The notes: a model not told the origin generated them from the letters alone. Positions 38,050-47,658 are shown, counted from the first letter of the stretch. The stretch: 64,000 bases of DNA from Pseudoduganella armeniaca (GCF_003028855.1 NZ_CP028324.1:3596001-3660000), one strand, 5' to 3'. Made by a program: numbers and translations.

Positions 38050-39255
38050 TTATGCCTTGATGATGCCGAGTTCCTTGCCGGCCTGCGCGAACGCGGCCAG
38101 CACCTTGTTCAGCTGCTCGCGGGTGTGCGCGGCGGACAGCTGCACGCGCACGCGCGCCTGCCCCATCGGCACCACCGGGTAGAAGAAGCCGGACAGCAGC
38201 ACGCCCAGCTCGAACATGCGCGCGGCGAATTTCTGCGCCACCGGCGCGTCGAACAGCATCACCGGCACGACCGGGTGCGTGCCCGGCTTGATGGTGAAGC
38301 CCAGGCGCTCGATCTCCTGGCGGAAGTAGGCCGTGTTCTCGTGCAGGCGGTCGCGCAGCTCGGTCGAGGCGGACAGGCGCTTCAGCACTTCCAGCGAGGC
38401 GCCGGCGATCGAGGGCGCCAGGGTGTTCGAGAACAGGTAGGGGCGCGACTTCTGGCGCAGCGTGTCGATCACTTCCTTGCGGCCGGACGTGAAACCGCCC
38501 ATCGCGCCGCCCAGCGCCTTGCCCAGGGTGCCCGTGATGATGTCGATCTTGCCGACCACGTTGTGGTGCTCGTGCGTGCCGCGGCCGGCCTTGCCCATGA
38601 AGCCGGAGGCGTGGCATTCGTCGATCATCACCAGCGCGCCATGGCGCTCGGCCAGTTCGACGATCTTGTCGAGCTGGGCGATCGTGCCGTCCATCGAGAA
38701 CACCCCATCGGTGACGATGATCTTGTTGCGCTTCCCGCTTGCCGCCTGCAGCTGCGCTTCCAGGTCGGCCATGTCGTTGTGGGCGTAGCGGTAGCGCGCG
38801 GCCTTGCACAGGCGGATGCCGTCGATGATCGAGGCGTGGTTCAGGGCGTCGGAGATGATCGCGTCGTTCTCGTCGAACAGCGGCTCGAACACGCCGCCGT
38901 TGGCGTCGAACGCGGCGGCGTACAGGATCGTGTCCTCGGTGCCGAGGAACTGCGAGATCGCCCGTTCCAGTTCCTTGTGCACGGTCTGGGTGCCGCAGAT
39001 GAAGCGTACCGACGACAGGCCGTAGCCGTATTTCTCGGTAGCGTCGATGGACGCCTGGGCGACCCATTCCTGCCCGGACAGGCCGAGGTAATTGTTGGCG
39101 CACATATTGATCAGGGTGCGGCCGTCCTCGCTCGTCACTTCAGCGCCCTGGCGCGATGCCAGCACGCGCTCGGGCTTGTACAGCCCTTGCTCGCGCAGCG
39201 CATCGAGTTTCTGTTGCAGGCCGCTGTAGAAGGCATTCTTGGCTTGTTCGCTCAT
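38050..39255 (-). CDS. kbl: 2-amino-3-ketobutyrate CoA ligase (glycine C-acetyltransferase)
   Basis: A 401-residue PLP enzyme of the alpha-oxoamine synthase family cleaving 2-amino-3-ketobutyrate with CoA to glycine and acetyl-CoA. The PLP lysine is Lys246 in TGTLGKALGGAMGG. Also seen are NNYLGLSGQEWV, SVRFICGTQTVHKELE and DECHASGFMGKAGRG. First gene of kbl-tdh-sdaA and divergent from an XRE-cupin regulator, which probably controls it. Confidence 0.97.
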   Translation of the reverse strand: MSEQAKNAFYSGLQQKLDALREQGLYKPERVLASRQGAEVTSEDGRTLINMCANNYLGLSGQEWVAQASIDATEKYGYGLSSVRFICGTQTVHKELERAISQFLGTEDTILYAAAFDANGGVFEPLFDENDAIISDALNHASIIDGIRLCKAARYRYAHNDMADLEAQLQAASGKRNKIIVTDGVFSMDGTIAQLDKIVELAERHGALVMIDECHASGFMGKAGRGTHEHHNVVGKIDIITGTLGKALGGAMGGFTSGRKEVIDTLRQKSRPYLFSNTLAPSIAGASLEVLKRLSASTELRDRLHENTAYFRQEIERLGFTIKPGTHPVVPVMLFDAPVAQKFAARMFELGVLLSGFFYPVVPMGQARVRVQLSAAHTREQLNKVLAAFAQAGKELGIIKA

Positions 39256-39331
39256 GGTTTCCTCGACGTGTTGGAGGCCGGCGGCTTGACCGCCCGGACC
39301 CTATGTTGTACCGTGACTTGCGGAGAACAGG

Positions 39332-39405
39332 GTATCGAAGTTCACTACTTTTTCGATACTTTCTCCGGAGTTCACTATCTTGAACGCAAATTCAATATAC
39401 TGAAT
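39332..39405. promoter_or_regulatory. Candidate operators in the kbl/XRE divergent promoter region
   Basis: There are two inverted repeats. GTATCGAA-N12-TTCGATAC (39332-39359) has perfect 8-base arms. ATTCAATATACTGAAT (39390-39405) is near-palindromic with 5-base arms. Direct repeats GTTCACTA also occur near 39340 and 39370. All lie between kbl and the divergent regulator and are natural targets for that regulator. Confidence 0.55.
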
Positions 39406-39446
39406 CCTACATAAACATATTGGAATTTGCAAGCAACCATTCATTC

Positions 39447-40019
39447 ATGAAAGCCCTTGTCAATAATGCACCACCCGAGGTGGGCGCGGCCCTGCAACGC
39501 CTGCGCCTGGCGCGTGGCCTGACGCTGGAGGACCTGTCGCGCATCGCCGGTGTGTCGAAGTCGATGCTGTCGCAGATCGAGCGCGAGAAAGCCAATCCCA
39601 CCATCGCGATCACCTGGCGCCTGGCCAATGCCCTCGGGGTGCCGATCGGCGAACTGCTGTCGGACGAGCAGCCGGCCGTCGACACGATCCGCGTGCTGGA
39701 CGCGCACGAGACGCCCACCCTGCCCGGCCACCATGCGGGCTACGTGCTGCGCATCCTGGGCCCGATGGAACTGGCCGGGCGCCACGAGTGGTATGAACTG
39801 ACGTTGGCACCCGGCGGCGAACTGGTGTCGCAGCCGCACGACCCGGGCACGACGGAACACCTGACGGTGCTGCACGGCTCGATGGAACTGGAGGTGGGGT
39901 CGCAGAAGAAGAAGGTCAAGCTGGGCGGCACGGCACGTTATCCGGCCGACCTGCCGCACGCCATCCGCAATCCGGGCAAGGCGGAGGCGAAGGCCCTGCT
40001 GGTGGTGATTCACCGGTAG
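39447..40019 (+). CDS. XRE-family regulator with C-terminal cupin domain
   Basis: A 190-residue transcription factor. Helix-turn-helix at about residues 12-66 (LQRLRLARGLTLEDLSRIAG, SKSMLSQIEREKANPTI) and a small-molecule-sensing cupin at about 110-190 (PGGELVSQPHDPGTTEHLTV, GGTARYPADLPHAIRNPGK). Such regulators often sense amino acids or their derivatives. Position suggests control of kbl-tdh-sdaA, perhaps with threonine, glycine or serine as signal. The ATG at 39447 fits family starts; a TTG at 39420 would add nine residues. Confidence 0.9.
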   Translation: MKALVNNAPPEVGAALQRLRLARGLTLEDLSRIAGVSKSMLSQIEREKANPTIAITWRLANALGVPIGELLSDEQPAVDTIRVLDAHETPTLPGHHAGYVLRILGPMELAGRHEWYELTLAPGGELVSQPHDPGTTEHLTVLHGSMELEVGSQKKKVKLGGTARYPADLPHAIRNPGKAEAKALLVVIHR

Positions 40020-40046
40020 CGTTAGCACCGGAGCGCGCGATGCACC

Positions 40047-40099
40047 GGGGACAGGCACGCATATGCGGGTCAACGACACGCATATGCGTGCCTGTCCCC
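40047..40099. repeat. Family palindrome with CGCATATGCG core
   Basis: The arms begin GGGGACAGGCACGCATATGC, are 21 bases long, perfectly complementary, and have an 11-base loop. The element lies between two genes on the same strand. Confidence 0.85.
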
Positions 40100-40143
40100 T
40101 TGGGTCTCAGCTACACTGCGCTTTTGATTGCGCTATCCCGACC

Positions 40144-40722
40144 ATGAAGATCGCCGTTCTCGCCTGGGGCTCGCTGTTGTGGAAACCGGGGCCCTTGAAA
40201 CTCGCCTCCGGCTGGCACCCGGCCGGCCCGCGCGTGCCGCTGGAATTCGCCCGCGTCAGCGAGGACACGCCGGAACTGGCCCTGGCGCTCTGTCCCGGCG
40301 CCCGCCTGTGCCCTACCTACTGGGCCTGGCTGGACACGGCCGACCTGGAGGCGGCCCGCGCCATGCTGCAGGCACGGGAAAAGATCACGCCGGCCCGCCC
40401 GGACTGGGTCGGCACCGTCAGCGCCGCGATACCGGCCGGCGATGCGATCGCGGCGACCATCGACGCCTGGCGCCGCGCGCACGGCATCGACGCCGTGGTC
40501 TGGACCGCGCTGCCGGCGCGCTTCTGCCAGCAGGACGGTCGCATGCCCAGCGCGCACGAGGTGCTGCATTGGCTGGCCACCCGCACCGGCGACCAGCGCG
40601 CCGCGGCGGAACACTACATCCGCCGCACGCCGGCCCATATCGACACGCGCTACCGCCGCCTGATCGAGGCGCGCCTGGGCTGGCGCGCGCTGCGCGAGGC
40701 CCACGTCACGCGCATGTTGTAA
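40144..40722 (+). CDS. Uncharacterised protein with a YGSLxW-like N-terminus
   Basis: A 192-residue soluble protein. It starts MKIAVLAWGSLLWKPG at the ATG at 40144. The strand-then-GSLLW pattern resembles the nucleotide-free gamma-glutamylcyclotransferase-like/ChaC fold (YGSLxW), though the rest (YWAWLDTADLEAARAML, HEVLHWLATRTGDQRAAAEHYIRRTP) is not recognised. A 27-codon upstream extension in frame crosses the palindrome at 40047 and is rejected as coding. It has no operon partner. Confidence 0.65.
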   Translation: MKIAVLAWGSLLWKPGPLKLASGWHPAGPRVPLEFARVSEDTPELALALCPGARLCPTYWAWLDTADLEAARAMLQAREKITPARPDWVGTVSAAIPAGDAIAATIDAWRRAHGIDAVVWTALPARFCQQDGRMPSAHEVLHWLATRTGDQRAAAEHYIRRTPAHIDTRYRRLIEARLGWRALREAHVTRML

Positions 40723-40752
40723 CGGCTCGCCGTCATGGCTCGCCGTCACGGC

Positions 40753-41010
40753 TTACTCGAACGGATTGGCGGTTTTCGTCACCTGCGGTGCCGCCAGGCG
40801 CTCCGGCAGGTCGCGCTGCGCTTCCAGCCGCGCCACCGCGGCGCCCAGCAACTGGTACAGTTCACGCGCCTGGCGCAGCCCGGCCTGGTCCATCGTCAGG
40901 TCGATGTCGCCGTCGATCGTGATGCGGTCGAGGCGGTTCTCGATCGTCAGGCCGCCGACCTGCAGCACGTCGGCCTCGTTCTCGTACGGCTTGAATCCCT
41001 TCTTGCTCAT
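40753..41010 (-). CDS. Small conserved-looking protein of unknown function (85 residues)
   Basis: Starts MSKKGFKPYENEADVLQVGG at 41010 behind a near-perfect Shine-Dalgarno (AAGGAGGG). The acidic body (LDRITIDGDIDLTMDQAGL, ARELYQLLGAAVARLEAQ) looks like a strand pair followed by a helix. No domain is recognised. It lies 14 bases after the nuclease gene on the same strand and is probably co-transcribed with it. Confidence 0.7.
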   Translation of the reverse strand: MSKKGFKPYENEADVLQVGGLTIENRLDRITIDGDIDLTMDQAGLRQARELYQLLGAAVARLEAQRDLPERLAAPQVTKTANPFE

Positions 41011-41024
41011 CGCTTCCCTCCTTG

Positions 41025-41804
41025 TCACGAGCCCTTGCGTTTTCCTGCCTTCGGCAGCCGCAGCATGTCCTGCTTCTGCCGCGCCGACAGCGACGGTAGC
41101 AGATTGAGACCGATCCTGCTTTCCAGTTGGGCGATCGTCATCGTCTGCACGCGCGCATCGGCTTCGTTGGCCACGAACCAGGCCCCGCCGGCGCGCTGGC
41201 GCGGGCTCCACACCGCCTTGTACAGGTGGCTGGGCACCAGCACGTTGCCGACCTTGCGCACGTCGCCGCCGATGAACGCCGGGCCGGTGATGACGTACAG
41301 CTCGCCCTCCTTCTTCGCCAGCTTGCGCACGGCCTGCTCGATGCCGGCCCAGATGTGGCGGTTGTTGTCCGCATCCTGCGGCACCATGTTCGCCAAGGTG
41401 AAGCTCTGGTACTGGCTGGCGCGGTCCGGCATGTCGCCGTTCGGCGCCATGTGGCCGCGATCGAAACCGCTGCGGGCGTAGTCGGCCAGTTCGGCGCGCT
41501 GCGCCGCCGGCAGCTGCAGCTCGGGGTGGAACGAGTTCTCGCGCGACAGGTCCTCGGCCGCGGCCAGGTTATGGGCGGTCAGGTGTTCGGCCGACCACAG
41601 CGGGGTACGCGTCACGCCGGAATGCATGATGCCGAACACGTTGTAGCACAGCTCGCGCGTGGCGCGCGCCATCTTGTCGTTGACGATTTGCGGCGACTGG
41701 CCGCCGACGTAGTGCTGCGGGCAGATCTGCGAGGCCTGCGCGCCGGCGCACAGCAGGCCGGCGGCCAGCACGACCGCCAGGTGGAGCTTCAATTGTGGGT
41801 GCAT
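41025..41804 (-). CDS. Secreted DNA/RNA non-specific endonuclease (NUC1/Serratia family)
   Basis: A 259-residue protein with a signal peptide (LHLAVVLAAGLLCAGAQA) and the beta-beta-alpha-metal catalytic motif DRGHMAPNGDM, where His is the general base. The metal-binding Asn context is ANMVPQDADNNRHIWAGIE, and the core strand ELYVITGPAF follows. The family cuts double- and single-stranded DNA and RNA with Mg2+. It probably serves nutrient acquisition or DNA removal in the periplasm or outside the cell. Confidence 0.92.
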   Translation of the reverse strand: MHPQLKLHLAVVLAAGLLCAGAQASQICPQHYVGGQSPQIVNDKMARATRELCYNVFGIMHSGVTRTPLWSAEHLTAHNLAAAEDLSRENSFHPELQLPAAQRAELADYARSGFDRGHMAPNGDMPDRASQYQSFTLANMVPQDADNNRHIWAGIEQAVRKLAKKEGELYVITGPAFIGGDVRKVGNVLVPSHLYKAVWSPRQRAGGAWFVANEADARVQTMTIAQLESRIGLNLLPSLSARQKQDMLRLPKAGKRKGS

Positions 41805-42029
41805 CGACTTCGTTCATGAAAAACAGGTGCCGCATTCTAACGGAGCGGCGACGTCCGTGCGAGGTGTCCCGCCACGGACAGCGGCTGTCCGGTTCCGGAC
41901 ACAGCGCCGCGCGCCGACACCGGCACCGCGCCGGCACCGCTGTGTCACCGCTGTGGCACCCTTTGGCACAAATTTTGCTGACCTCCCAGCCTTGCAAGCC
42001 CAACCCCTCTTCTTCATACTGGGACACCC

Positions 42030-44493
42030 ATGAACGACAAGAACATCACCGGAGACCTGCGCCTGGCCTGGCGCGCCCTGCTGGCCGAACCCGCGTACGC
42101 CGCCATCGCCATCCTCGGCCTGGGCATCGGCCTGGCGGCCTGCCTGCTGTTGCTGGGCTACGTACGCCACGCCTGGCAGTACAACGCGGAGATCGCCGGG
42201 GTCGACCGCCTGTACCTCGTCAAGCTGCGCAACCATATCGACCCCAACAGCCCGTGGTTCGACCAGGGCCCGCTGCTGCTGCGCGGGTGGCCGCCGCCAC
42301 GCCGGGCGTCACGTCCGCCACCGCGTTCGTGCCGGCGCGCCCCAACGGCGCCGGCCTGTCGATGCGGGTGGACGGGCGCATGCAGGAGCTGCCCAGCCTG
42401 GCCGTGCTGCCCGGTTTCGCCCAGACGCTGGGCCTGCGCACGCTGGCCGGCGACGTGGCCGGCACGCTGGCCCGCCCCGACCAGCTGGTGCTGACGGCGG
42501 ACGGCGCGCGCCGGCTGTTCGGCACGGAACAGGTGCTGGGCCGCGGCGTGGAGGTCCAGGGCAAGCTGATGCGCGTGGGCGCCGTGGTGCCGGCCAACGG
42601 CCCCACGACGATCCCGTTCCAGGCCCTGGTCGGCGTCGGTGCCGTCGTGATGGACCCGGCGTTCGCGCGCGAGATGACGGGTGCCTCCGGCTGGTGGGGC
42701 AAGATGCTGCTGCGCCTGGCACCCGGTACGCAGCCCCAGGGCATCGCGGCGGCGCTGCAGGCCGCGGCCGACGGCGCCGCCGTGCTGCACGACTATCCGG
42801 CCGAGGTGAAGGCCCGCCTGGCCGGCCGGCGTGCGCTGGAGATCGAGCTGGCGCCGCTGCGCAGTGCCTATTTCGACCGCGACATCGCCGCCAATCATAT
42901 CGCCCAGCCGGGCGAGCGGGCCGACCCCGTCACCGTCGCGGCACTGGCCGGCATCGCCCTGCTGATCCTGGCGCTGGCCGCCTGCAACTACGTCAACCTG
43001 GCCACCGTGCGGGTGCTGCGGCGCCAGCGCGAGGTGGCGCTGCGCAAGGTGCTGGGCGCGCCGGCCCGCGCATCGCACTGCAGTTCCTGGTCGAATCCGT
43101 GCTGGTGGCACTGCTGGCGACGGCCTGCGGGCTGCTGCTGGCCTGGCTGGCGTTGCCGCTGTTCGGCACGCTGATGAACCGCGACCTGGCCGGCGTGGTG
43201 ACGTGGCCCAACCTGGCGGCCGCGCTGGTGCTGGGCTGCGTCCTGGGCCTGCTGACCGCCGTGTATCCCGCCTGGACCGCGCTGCGGGTGCCGCCGCGCC
43301 AGGTGCTGGCCGGCCGCGCCGGCACCGAGTCGGCCAGCGGCGCGCGCTGGCGGCGCGCCCTGACGGTGGTGCAGGTGGCCAGCGCGATGGCGTTCGGCGC
43401 CGTCGCGCTGGCGATCGCCTGGCAGGCCACGTTCGCGATGCGGGCGCCGGCAGGCTTCGATCCGGCGCCGCTGCTGGTGGTGGACCTGCCGGAGCCGGAC
43501 TGGCACCAGCCGCAGGCGCGCGGCTTCGCCACCGCCGTCGCCGCCCTGCCCGGCGTGCAGGGCGTGGCGCTGAGCCAGGACGCCGTGGGCCGCCAGAACT
43601 CGGCCTGGATGGCGGAGGCGAAGCGTGCGGGCGGCGCCAGCACGTCGCTGGACATGCGCGCGGTCAGCGCTGCGTTCTTCGACGTGTACGCGGTGCGCCC
43701 GCTGCACGGCCGCCTGTTCGATCCGCGCCGCGACCGCGACGACGACGGCGCGCCGGTCGTGCTCAATGCCGTCGCCGCGCGCGTCCTGGGCTTTGCCGAT
43801 CCGGCCGCCGCCGTCGGCCAGGCCGTGCTGTTCCCGCAGTTCGACGGCAAGGTGCAGCACAAGCGGGTGGTCGGCATCGCGCCCGAATTGCGCCTGCGCT
43901 CCCTGCGCGAGCCGCCCCGGCCCGTCGCCTACGCGCTGTGGGGCGCCCAGCCGACGCTGAGCGTGCGGGTACGCGACGGCGCCGATCCGCTGGCCATGGC
44001 GCGCGTGGATCGGCAGGTGCGGCAACTGTGGCCCAGCTATTTCCCGGCCGCGCTGCCGAAGCTCCAGCCGGCGCGCGCCGTGCTGGCGGCGGGTTATGCG
44101 GACGACGCCCGCATCGCCCGCCTGCTGGGCGCCGCCACGCTGGTGGCGCTGGGCATCGCCGCGTTCGGCACGTATGCACTGGCCGCGCACACGGTGCAGC
44201 GGCGCACCGGCGAGATCGTGCTGCGCAAGCTGTATGGCGCGCGCCGGCCGCAGATCGGGTTGCTGGTGGCACGCGACGTGGGTGCCCTGCTGCTGCCGGC
44301 CGCGCTGCTGGCGCTGCCGCTGGCGGCGCTGGCGATCGAGCGTTACCTGTCCGGCTTCGTCGAGCGGGCGCCGATCGGCGGCTGGACGCTGGCGGCCGCG
44401 CTGGGCGGCACCTTGCTGGTGGCGGCGCTGGCCGCGGCGCGGCATGCGTGGGCGGCAATGGGGCTGGCGCCGGCGGCGGCGTTGCGGGGTTGA
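42030..44493 (+). CDS. MacB-like ABC transporter permease (two FtsX domains), broken by two frameshifts
   Basis: Three consecutive reading frames form one 821-residue permease. Frame one begins MNDKNITGDLRLAWRALLAE with TM1 and runs to about 42285. Frame two carries the periplasmic domain (PGVTSATAFVPARPNGAGLS) and TM2-3 to about 43067. Frame three carries FLVESVLVALLATACGLLL through the second periplasmic domain to the last helices and the end AAALRG. One missing G in GCGGGTGG (42284-42287) and one missing C in GGCCCGCGC (43063-43068) repair it. Such proteins export peptides or antibiotics, or act with a MacB ATPase. No ATPase gene is adjacent. Confidence 0.85.
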
Positions 44494-44499
44494 GCCCAT

Positions 44500-44553
44500 G
44501 GTGTCAGGCACCCACCCGCGCGCCTACCGGCGTGCGGATGGGTGCCTGACACC
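44500..44553. repeat. Family palindrome after the MacB-like permease
   Basis: Outer arms GGTGTCAGGCACCCA and TGGGTGCCTGACACC enclose an inner CCGCGCGCC/GGCGTGCGG stem with one G-T pair. Confidence 0.8.
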
Positions 44554-44593
44554 GGTGGTCTGTGATGCTTCGGGCGGATCCGGCAAGACCCTT

Positions 44594-44646
44594 GGTGACA
44601 GGCACCTATCTCAGGGCCTCCGGCCCTGAGATAGGTGCCTGTCACC
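44594..44646. repeat. Second family palindrome in the same gap
   Basis: Perfect 25-base arms starting GGTGACAGGCACCTATCT with loop TCC. It shares its first 18 bases with the element at 13940 and differs in the inner module (CAGGGCC instead of TGAAGCGC). Confidence 0.85.
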
Positions 44647-44670
44647 GCTGTTTCATGCGCTGGCGACCGG

Positions 44671-45015
44671 TCAATGCAAGCGGTCCAGCGCCTCCAGCAC
44701 GCCCTTGCGGTTCTTGTGCGCCGTCTCATACGTGCGCACCTTCTTGCGCTGCGCCGCGGTCAGCTCGGCCAGCGCGCTGCGCACTTGCGGCACCGTCATG
44801 TGCTCGTAGTTCGCGATCGGCACGTTGCGGTCGGGCGAAGCGCCGGCGCGGTCCTTGGCCTTGGCGCCCTTTGTTTCGCCGAACTGCTTGCGCTGCTTGT
44901 TGACGATGCGCGCGGCCACTTCCTCCTCGCGCCCCTTGTAGCGGCCTTCCTTCTCGAACTGCTTCTCGAGCTTCTCGTATTCGTGCTCCCGTTTCGGGCT
45001 GGCTCCGCGTGGCAT
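44671..45015 (-). CDS. Small basic/acidic protein of unknown function (114 residues)
   Basis: Starts MPRGASPKREHEYEKLEKQ at 45015; an ATG four codons upstream is also possible. Highly charged and helical (KEGRYKGREEEVAARIVNKQ, VRSALAELTAAQRKKVRTYE), with a possible SAP/HeH-like C-terminal helix pair. Similar proteins are often labelled as plasmid-stabilisation-like without proof. It is a stand-alone gene, and function is unknown. Confidence 0.65.
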   Translation of the reverse strand: MPRGASPKREHEYEKLEKQFEKEGRYKGREEEVAARIVNKQRKQFGETKGAKAKDRAGASPDRNVPIANYEHMTVPQVRSALAELTAAQRKKVRTYETAHKNRKGVLEALDRLH

Positions 45016-45097
45016 GGCGACCTCCATGTGGTTAATGTCTTGCCAATAATGTTAGCGAAGCCACCGGCGCGGCGGCGCACGGCTGTCGCGCCGCGTC

Positions 45098-46081
45098 TCA
45101 GCAGCGGGCGATCCAGCTGGCCAGCGCGGCCCGCGTCGGCACCTCGCCGGCACCGGTCAGCCGGCACTGGACGCCGGCCGCGCTGCTGGTCGACAGCACG
45201 CTGGCGCCGCGCCGGGCCAGCCAGAGCAACAACGCCAGCCAGGCCGCGTGCCGGGCGGAGACGGCGGCATCCGGACTGCCGTCCAGGTACTCGGCCAGCA
45301 CGGCCGGTTCCGTCAGCACGGCGGCGCCGTCGCGATCGATGTGGCACGCCGGGCCGAACAGCTCCGCCAGCAGCGCCAGGCCCTGCGCCGTCGCCGCGCC
45401 ACGGGCATCCAGCGCGGCCAGGTGGCCGCGCACGGCCCGTGCCAGCCCGGCCGCGCGGCAGGCATCCGCACTGGCCAGTTGCGCATAGTCGTCCAGCAGC
45501 CAGGCCGGCGCCGCCGCCACCCGTGCGCACAGCGCGCCGGACAGGTAGGCGTCCAGCGCCGCGCCCTGCGGACCGTCGGCCAGGCACAGGCCGTACAACA
45601 GGCCGATGCGGTTGGCCAGCACCTCGCGCCGGCGCGAGGCCAGCTTCTCGCCCAGCAGGCGGTCGTGGCGCCGGCGCAGGCTGGCCAGGTCGGCCGCCTG
45701 CTTCATCTCCAGGCGCAGCGTCGCGATGTCCCACGGCTTGGGCAGGTAGCGGTGGATGCGGCCCTGGTTGACGGCCTCGATCGTCTGCGCCAGTTCCGAA
45801 TAGGCGGTCGTCAGCACGCGCACGATCTGCGGGTGCCGCTCCCACGCGTGGAACAGCAGGGCATTGCCGTTCGCGCCCGGCATGCGCTGGTCGGACACCA
45901 GCACGGATATCGTGTCGCCGTGCCGCGTCAACAGTGCCTTGCCTTCGTCGACGGAAGGTGCCGTCAGCACCGTGGCCTGGCTTTCCAGGGCGCGCTGGAA
46001 GTACTTGCGCGCGCCCTCCTCGTCGTCCACGTACAGGATCACCGGCAGCGTGCCGGCGCTTGGATTGGCGATTGCGTTCAT
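45098..46081 (-). CDS. Response regulator with an unfamiliar C-terminal half
   Basis: A 327-residue protein. Receiver domain at about residues 12-130 with acidic DDEE (19-22), phospho-acceptor Asp64 in VSDQRMPG, Thr91-Thr92 in VLTTAYS and Lys115 in YLPKPW. The PKPWD ending is typical of receivers paired with hybrid or GAF kinases. The C-terminal ~190 residues are alanine- and leucine-rich helices without an HD-GYP, GGDEF or HTH motif that I can see. Its start overlaps the stop of the kinase gene by 4 bases (ATGA), so it is the likely phosphorylation partner. Confidence 0.88.
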   Translation of the reverse strand: MNAIANPSAGTLPVILYVDDEEGARKYFQRALESQATVLTAPSVDEGKALLTRHGDTISVLVSDQRMPGANGNALLFHAWERHPQIVRVLTTAYSELAQTIEAVNQGRIHRYLPKPWDIATLRLEMKQAADLASLRRRHDRLLGEKLASRRREVLANRIGLLYGLCLADGPQGAALDAYLSGALCARVAAAPAWLLDDYAQLASADACRAAGLARAVRGHLAALDARGAATAQGLALLAELFGPACHIDRDGAAVLTEPAVLAEYLDGSPDAAVSARHAAWLALLLWLARRGASVLSTSSAAGVQCRLTGAGEVPTRAALASWIARC

Positions 46082-47457
46082 ATGGCGGCCTGCACGGGAG
46101 GTTGGGCGTCCGCCAGCGGCAGGTCGAAGCGGAACCGGGTCCAGACACCGGGTACGCTTTCCGCGCTGAGCTGGCCACCATGGCGCTGCACCACGCTATA
46201 GCAGATCGACAGCCCCAGGCCCAGCCCCTGGCCGACGGCGCGCGTCGTGAAGAACGGCTCGAACAAGCGGCCCAGGTGCTCGGGCGCGATGCCGGGACCG
46301 TTATCCGACACCGTCACGTGCAGCCGGCCGTTCGCCGGCGTGGCGGCGATAACGATCTCCGGCGCCGCCACGGCACCCGCCTGCAGCGCATGGGCCGCAT
46401 TGCCCAGCAGGTTGATCAGCACCCCGACGATGGCTGCCTCGTCGCCGCGCACGGCCAATTCGCCGGCGAGATCGCGCCGCAACGCCAGGTCGCCGGCGGC
46501 GCGCAGCTCATGGCGCGCCAGGCGCACCGCCGTATCGACCGCGGCGGCAAAGCCGAAGCGGCCGTCCGGCGCCGCGCCGTCGCCCCGGTAGGCGAACGTC
46601 TTCAGGTCCGACACGATGGCCTGCACGCGCGCCATGCCCTGGCGCGCATCGGTCAGGCATTCGGCCAGGTGGTCGCTGGCGCGGGCGGCCGGATCTTCCA
46701 GCGCCAGGTCGAGCGCCAACATGCAGTAGTTGACGGGATTGTTCACCTCGTGCAGCAGCCCGGCCGACAGGGTGCCGAGCGCGGCCATCTTTTCCTGCTG
46801 CACCAGCTGGCCCTTGATCGCGGCCAGGTGGCGGTTGCTGCGTTCCAGCTCGCCGTTCTTACGCGCCAGCTCGTCCTTGAGCGCGAACAGCAGGCGCCGG
46901 CCCTGCTCGTTGAAATAGGTGTACACGGTGCTGCCTACCACCGCGAACGCGACGATGGTGCCGTGGAACAGCAACTGGCTGGGCGCCGCGATGCCGCCCG
47001 GCCGCGTGACGCAGGCCAGCCAGTACAGCAGCAGCGTCAGCAAGCCGAACGCCAAGGTATACAGATAGCCGACCGGAAACAGCGTACCGACCGCGAAGAT
47101 GGTGAGGATGATGCCGGCGTAGAACAACGACGCCTCACCCTGCGACACGTGGATCATCCACGCGATCATCAGCTGCGGGAACGTCAGCCAGACAAAGGTG
47201 ATGGCATGCACGTGGCGGCAGCCGAAGCGGGTATACAGCAAGGCCAATCCGGCCAGCACGCCGGCGGCCGCCAGCACGCGGGCGATGGCGAACTTGGTCA
47301 TCAGCTGCGGATACAGCGCATAGTCCAGCACCGCGCCGGCCAGGATCAGGGCCGCCACGGTCACGGCGCAGGCGCGGCTGGACGTCAGATGGTGGCCGCG
47401 CATGTCCTGGGCATAGCTGCGCCGGCGCGGCAGGCGGTTCACGGCGACGGTGGGCAT
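46078..47457 (-). CDS. Membrane sensor histidine kinase
   Basis: A 459-residue kinase with about six N-terminal transmembrane helices (for example RVLAAAGVLAGLALLYT, ITFVWLTFPQLMIAWMI, GTIVAFAVVGSTVYTYF) and no large periplasmic sensor. A linker coiled coil follows (ARKNGELERSNRHLAAIKGQ). The H-box is GLLHEVNNPVNY, N-box LINLLGNAAHAL, G1 VSDNGPGI and G2 GLGLGLSI. This resembles quorum- or redox-sensing kinases with a bare membrane sensor. The start MPTVAVNRLPRRRSYAQ at 47457 is the first in frame after the promoter gap. Coupled to the downstream regulator gene. Confidence 0.9.
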   Translation of the reverse strand: MPTVAVNRLPRRRSYAQDMRGHHLTSSRACAVTVAALILAGAVLDYALYPQLMTKFAIARVLAAAGVLAGLALLYTRFGCRHVHAITFVWLTFPQLMIAWMIHVSQGEASLFYAGIILTIFAVGTLFPVGYLYTLAFGLLTLLLYWLACVTRPGGIAAPSQLLFHGTIVAFAVVGSTVYTYFNEQGRRLLFALKDELARKNGELERSNRHLAAIKGQLVQQEKMAALGTLSAGLLHEVNNPVNYCMLALDLALEDPAARASDHLAECLTDARQGMARVQAIVSDLKTFAYRGDGAAPDGRFGFAAAVDTAVRLARHELRAAGDLALRRDLAGELAVRGDEAAIVGVLINLLGNAAHALQAGAVAAPEIVIAATPANGRLHVTVSDNGPGIAPEHLGRLFEPFFTTRAVGQGLGLGLSICYSVVQRHGGQLSAESVPGVWTRFRFDLPLADAQPPVQAAI

Positions 47458-47593
47458 GCGGACAGCGCAGATGGATAGCGTGCAGATGGATAGCTTGAGA
47501 CTTGCATAAATGATGCCGAGTGTACATGGCTGTGATCGTAACTGCAATTTGCGACGGGAATATGACTGCTGCAGCGGCAGTGCCGACGCTTGG

Positions 47594-47607
47594 GTACGGT
47601 ACCGTAC
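47594..47607. promoter_or_regulatory. Perfect 14-base palindrome GTACGGTACCGTAC
   Basis: It lies between the kinase gene and the divergent flavodoxin-like gene, about 50 bases before the start of the latter. It could be an operator; a chance GC-rich palindrome is also possible. Confidence 0.35.
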
Positions 47608-47658
47608 AGAACGGGCGCGGCAGCGGTGCGACAGTCGGGCAACACCATGGAGAAACCG

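Noticed and set aside
42030..44493. Three separate small permease genes
   Set aside because: The frames join end to end into one normal-length two-domain permease, and the second and third have no start signals.
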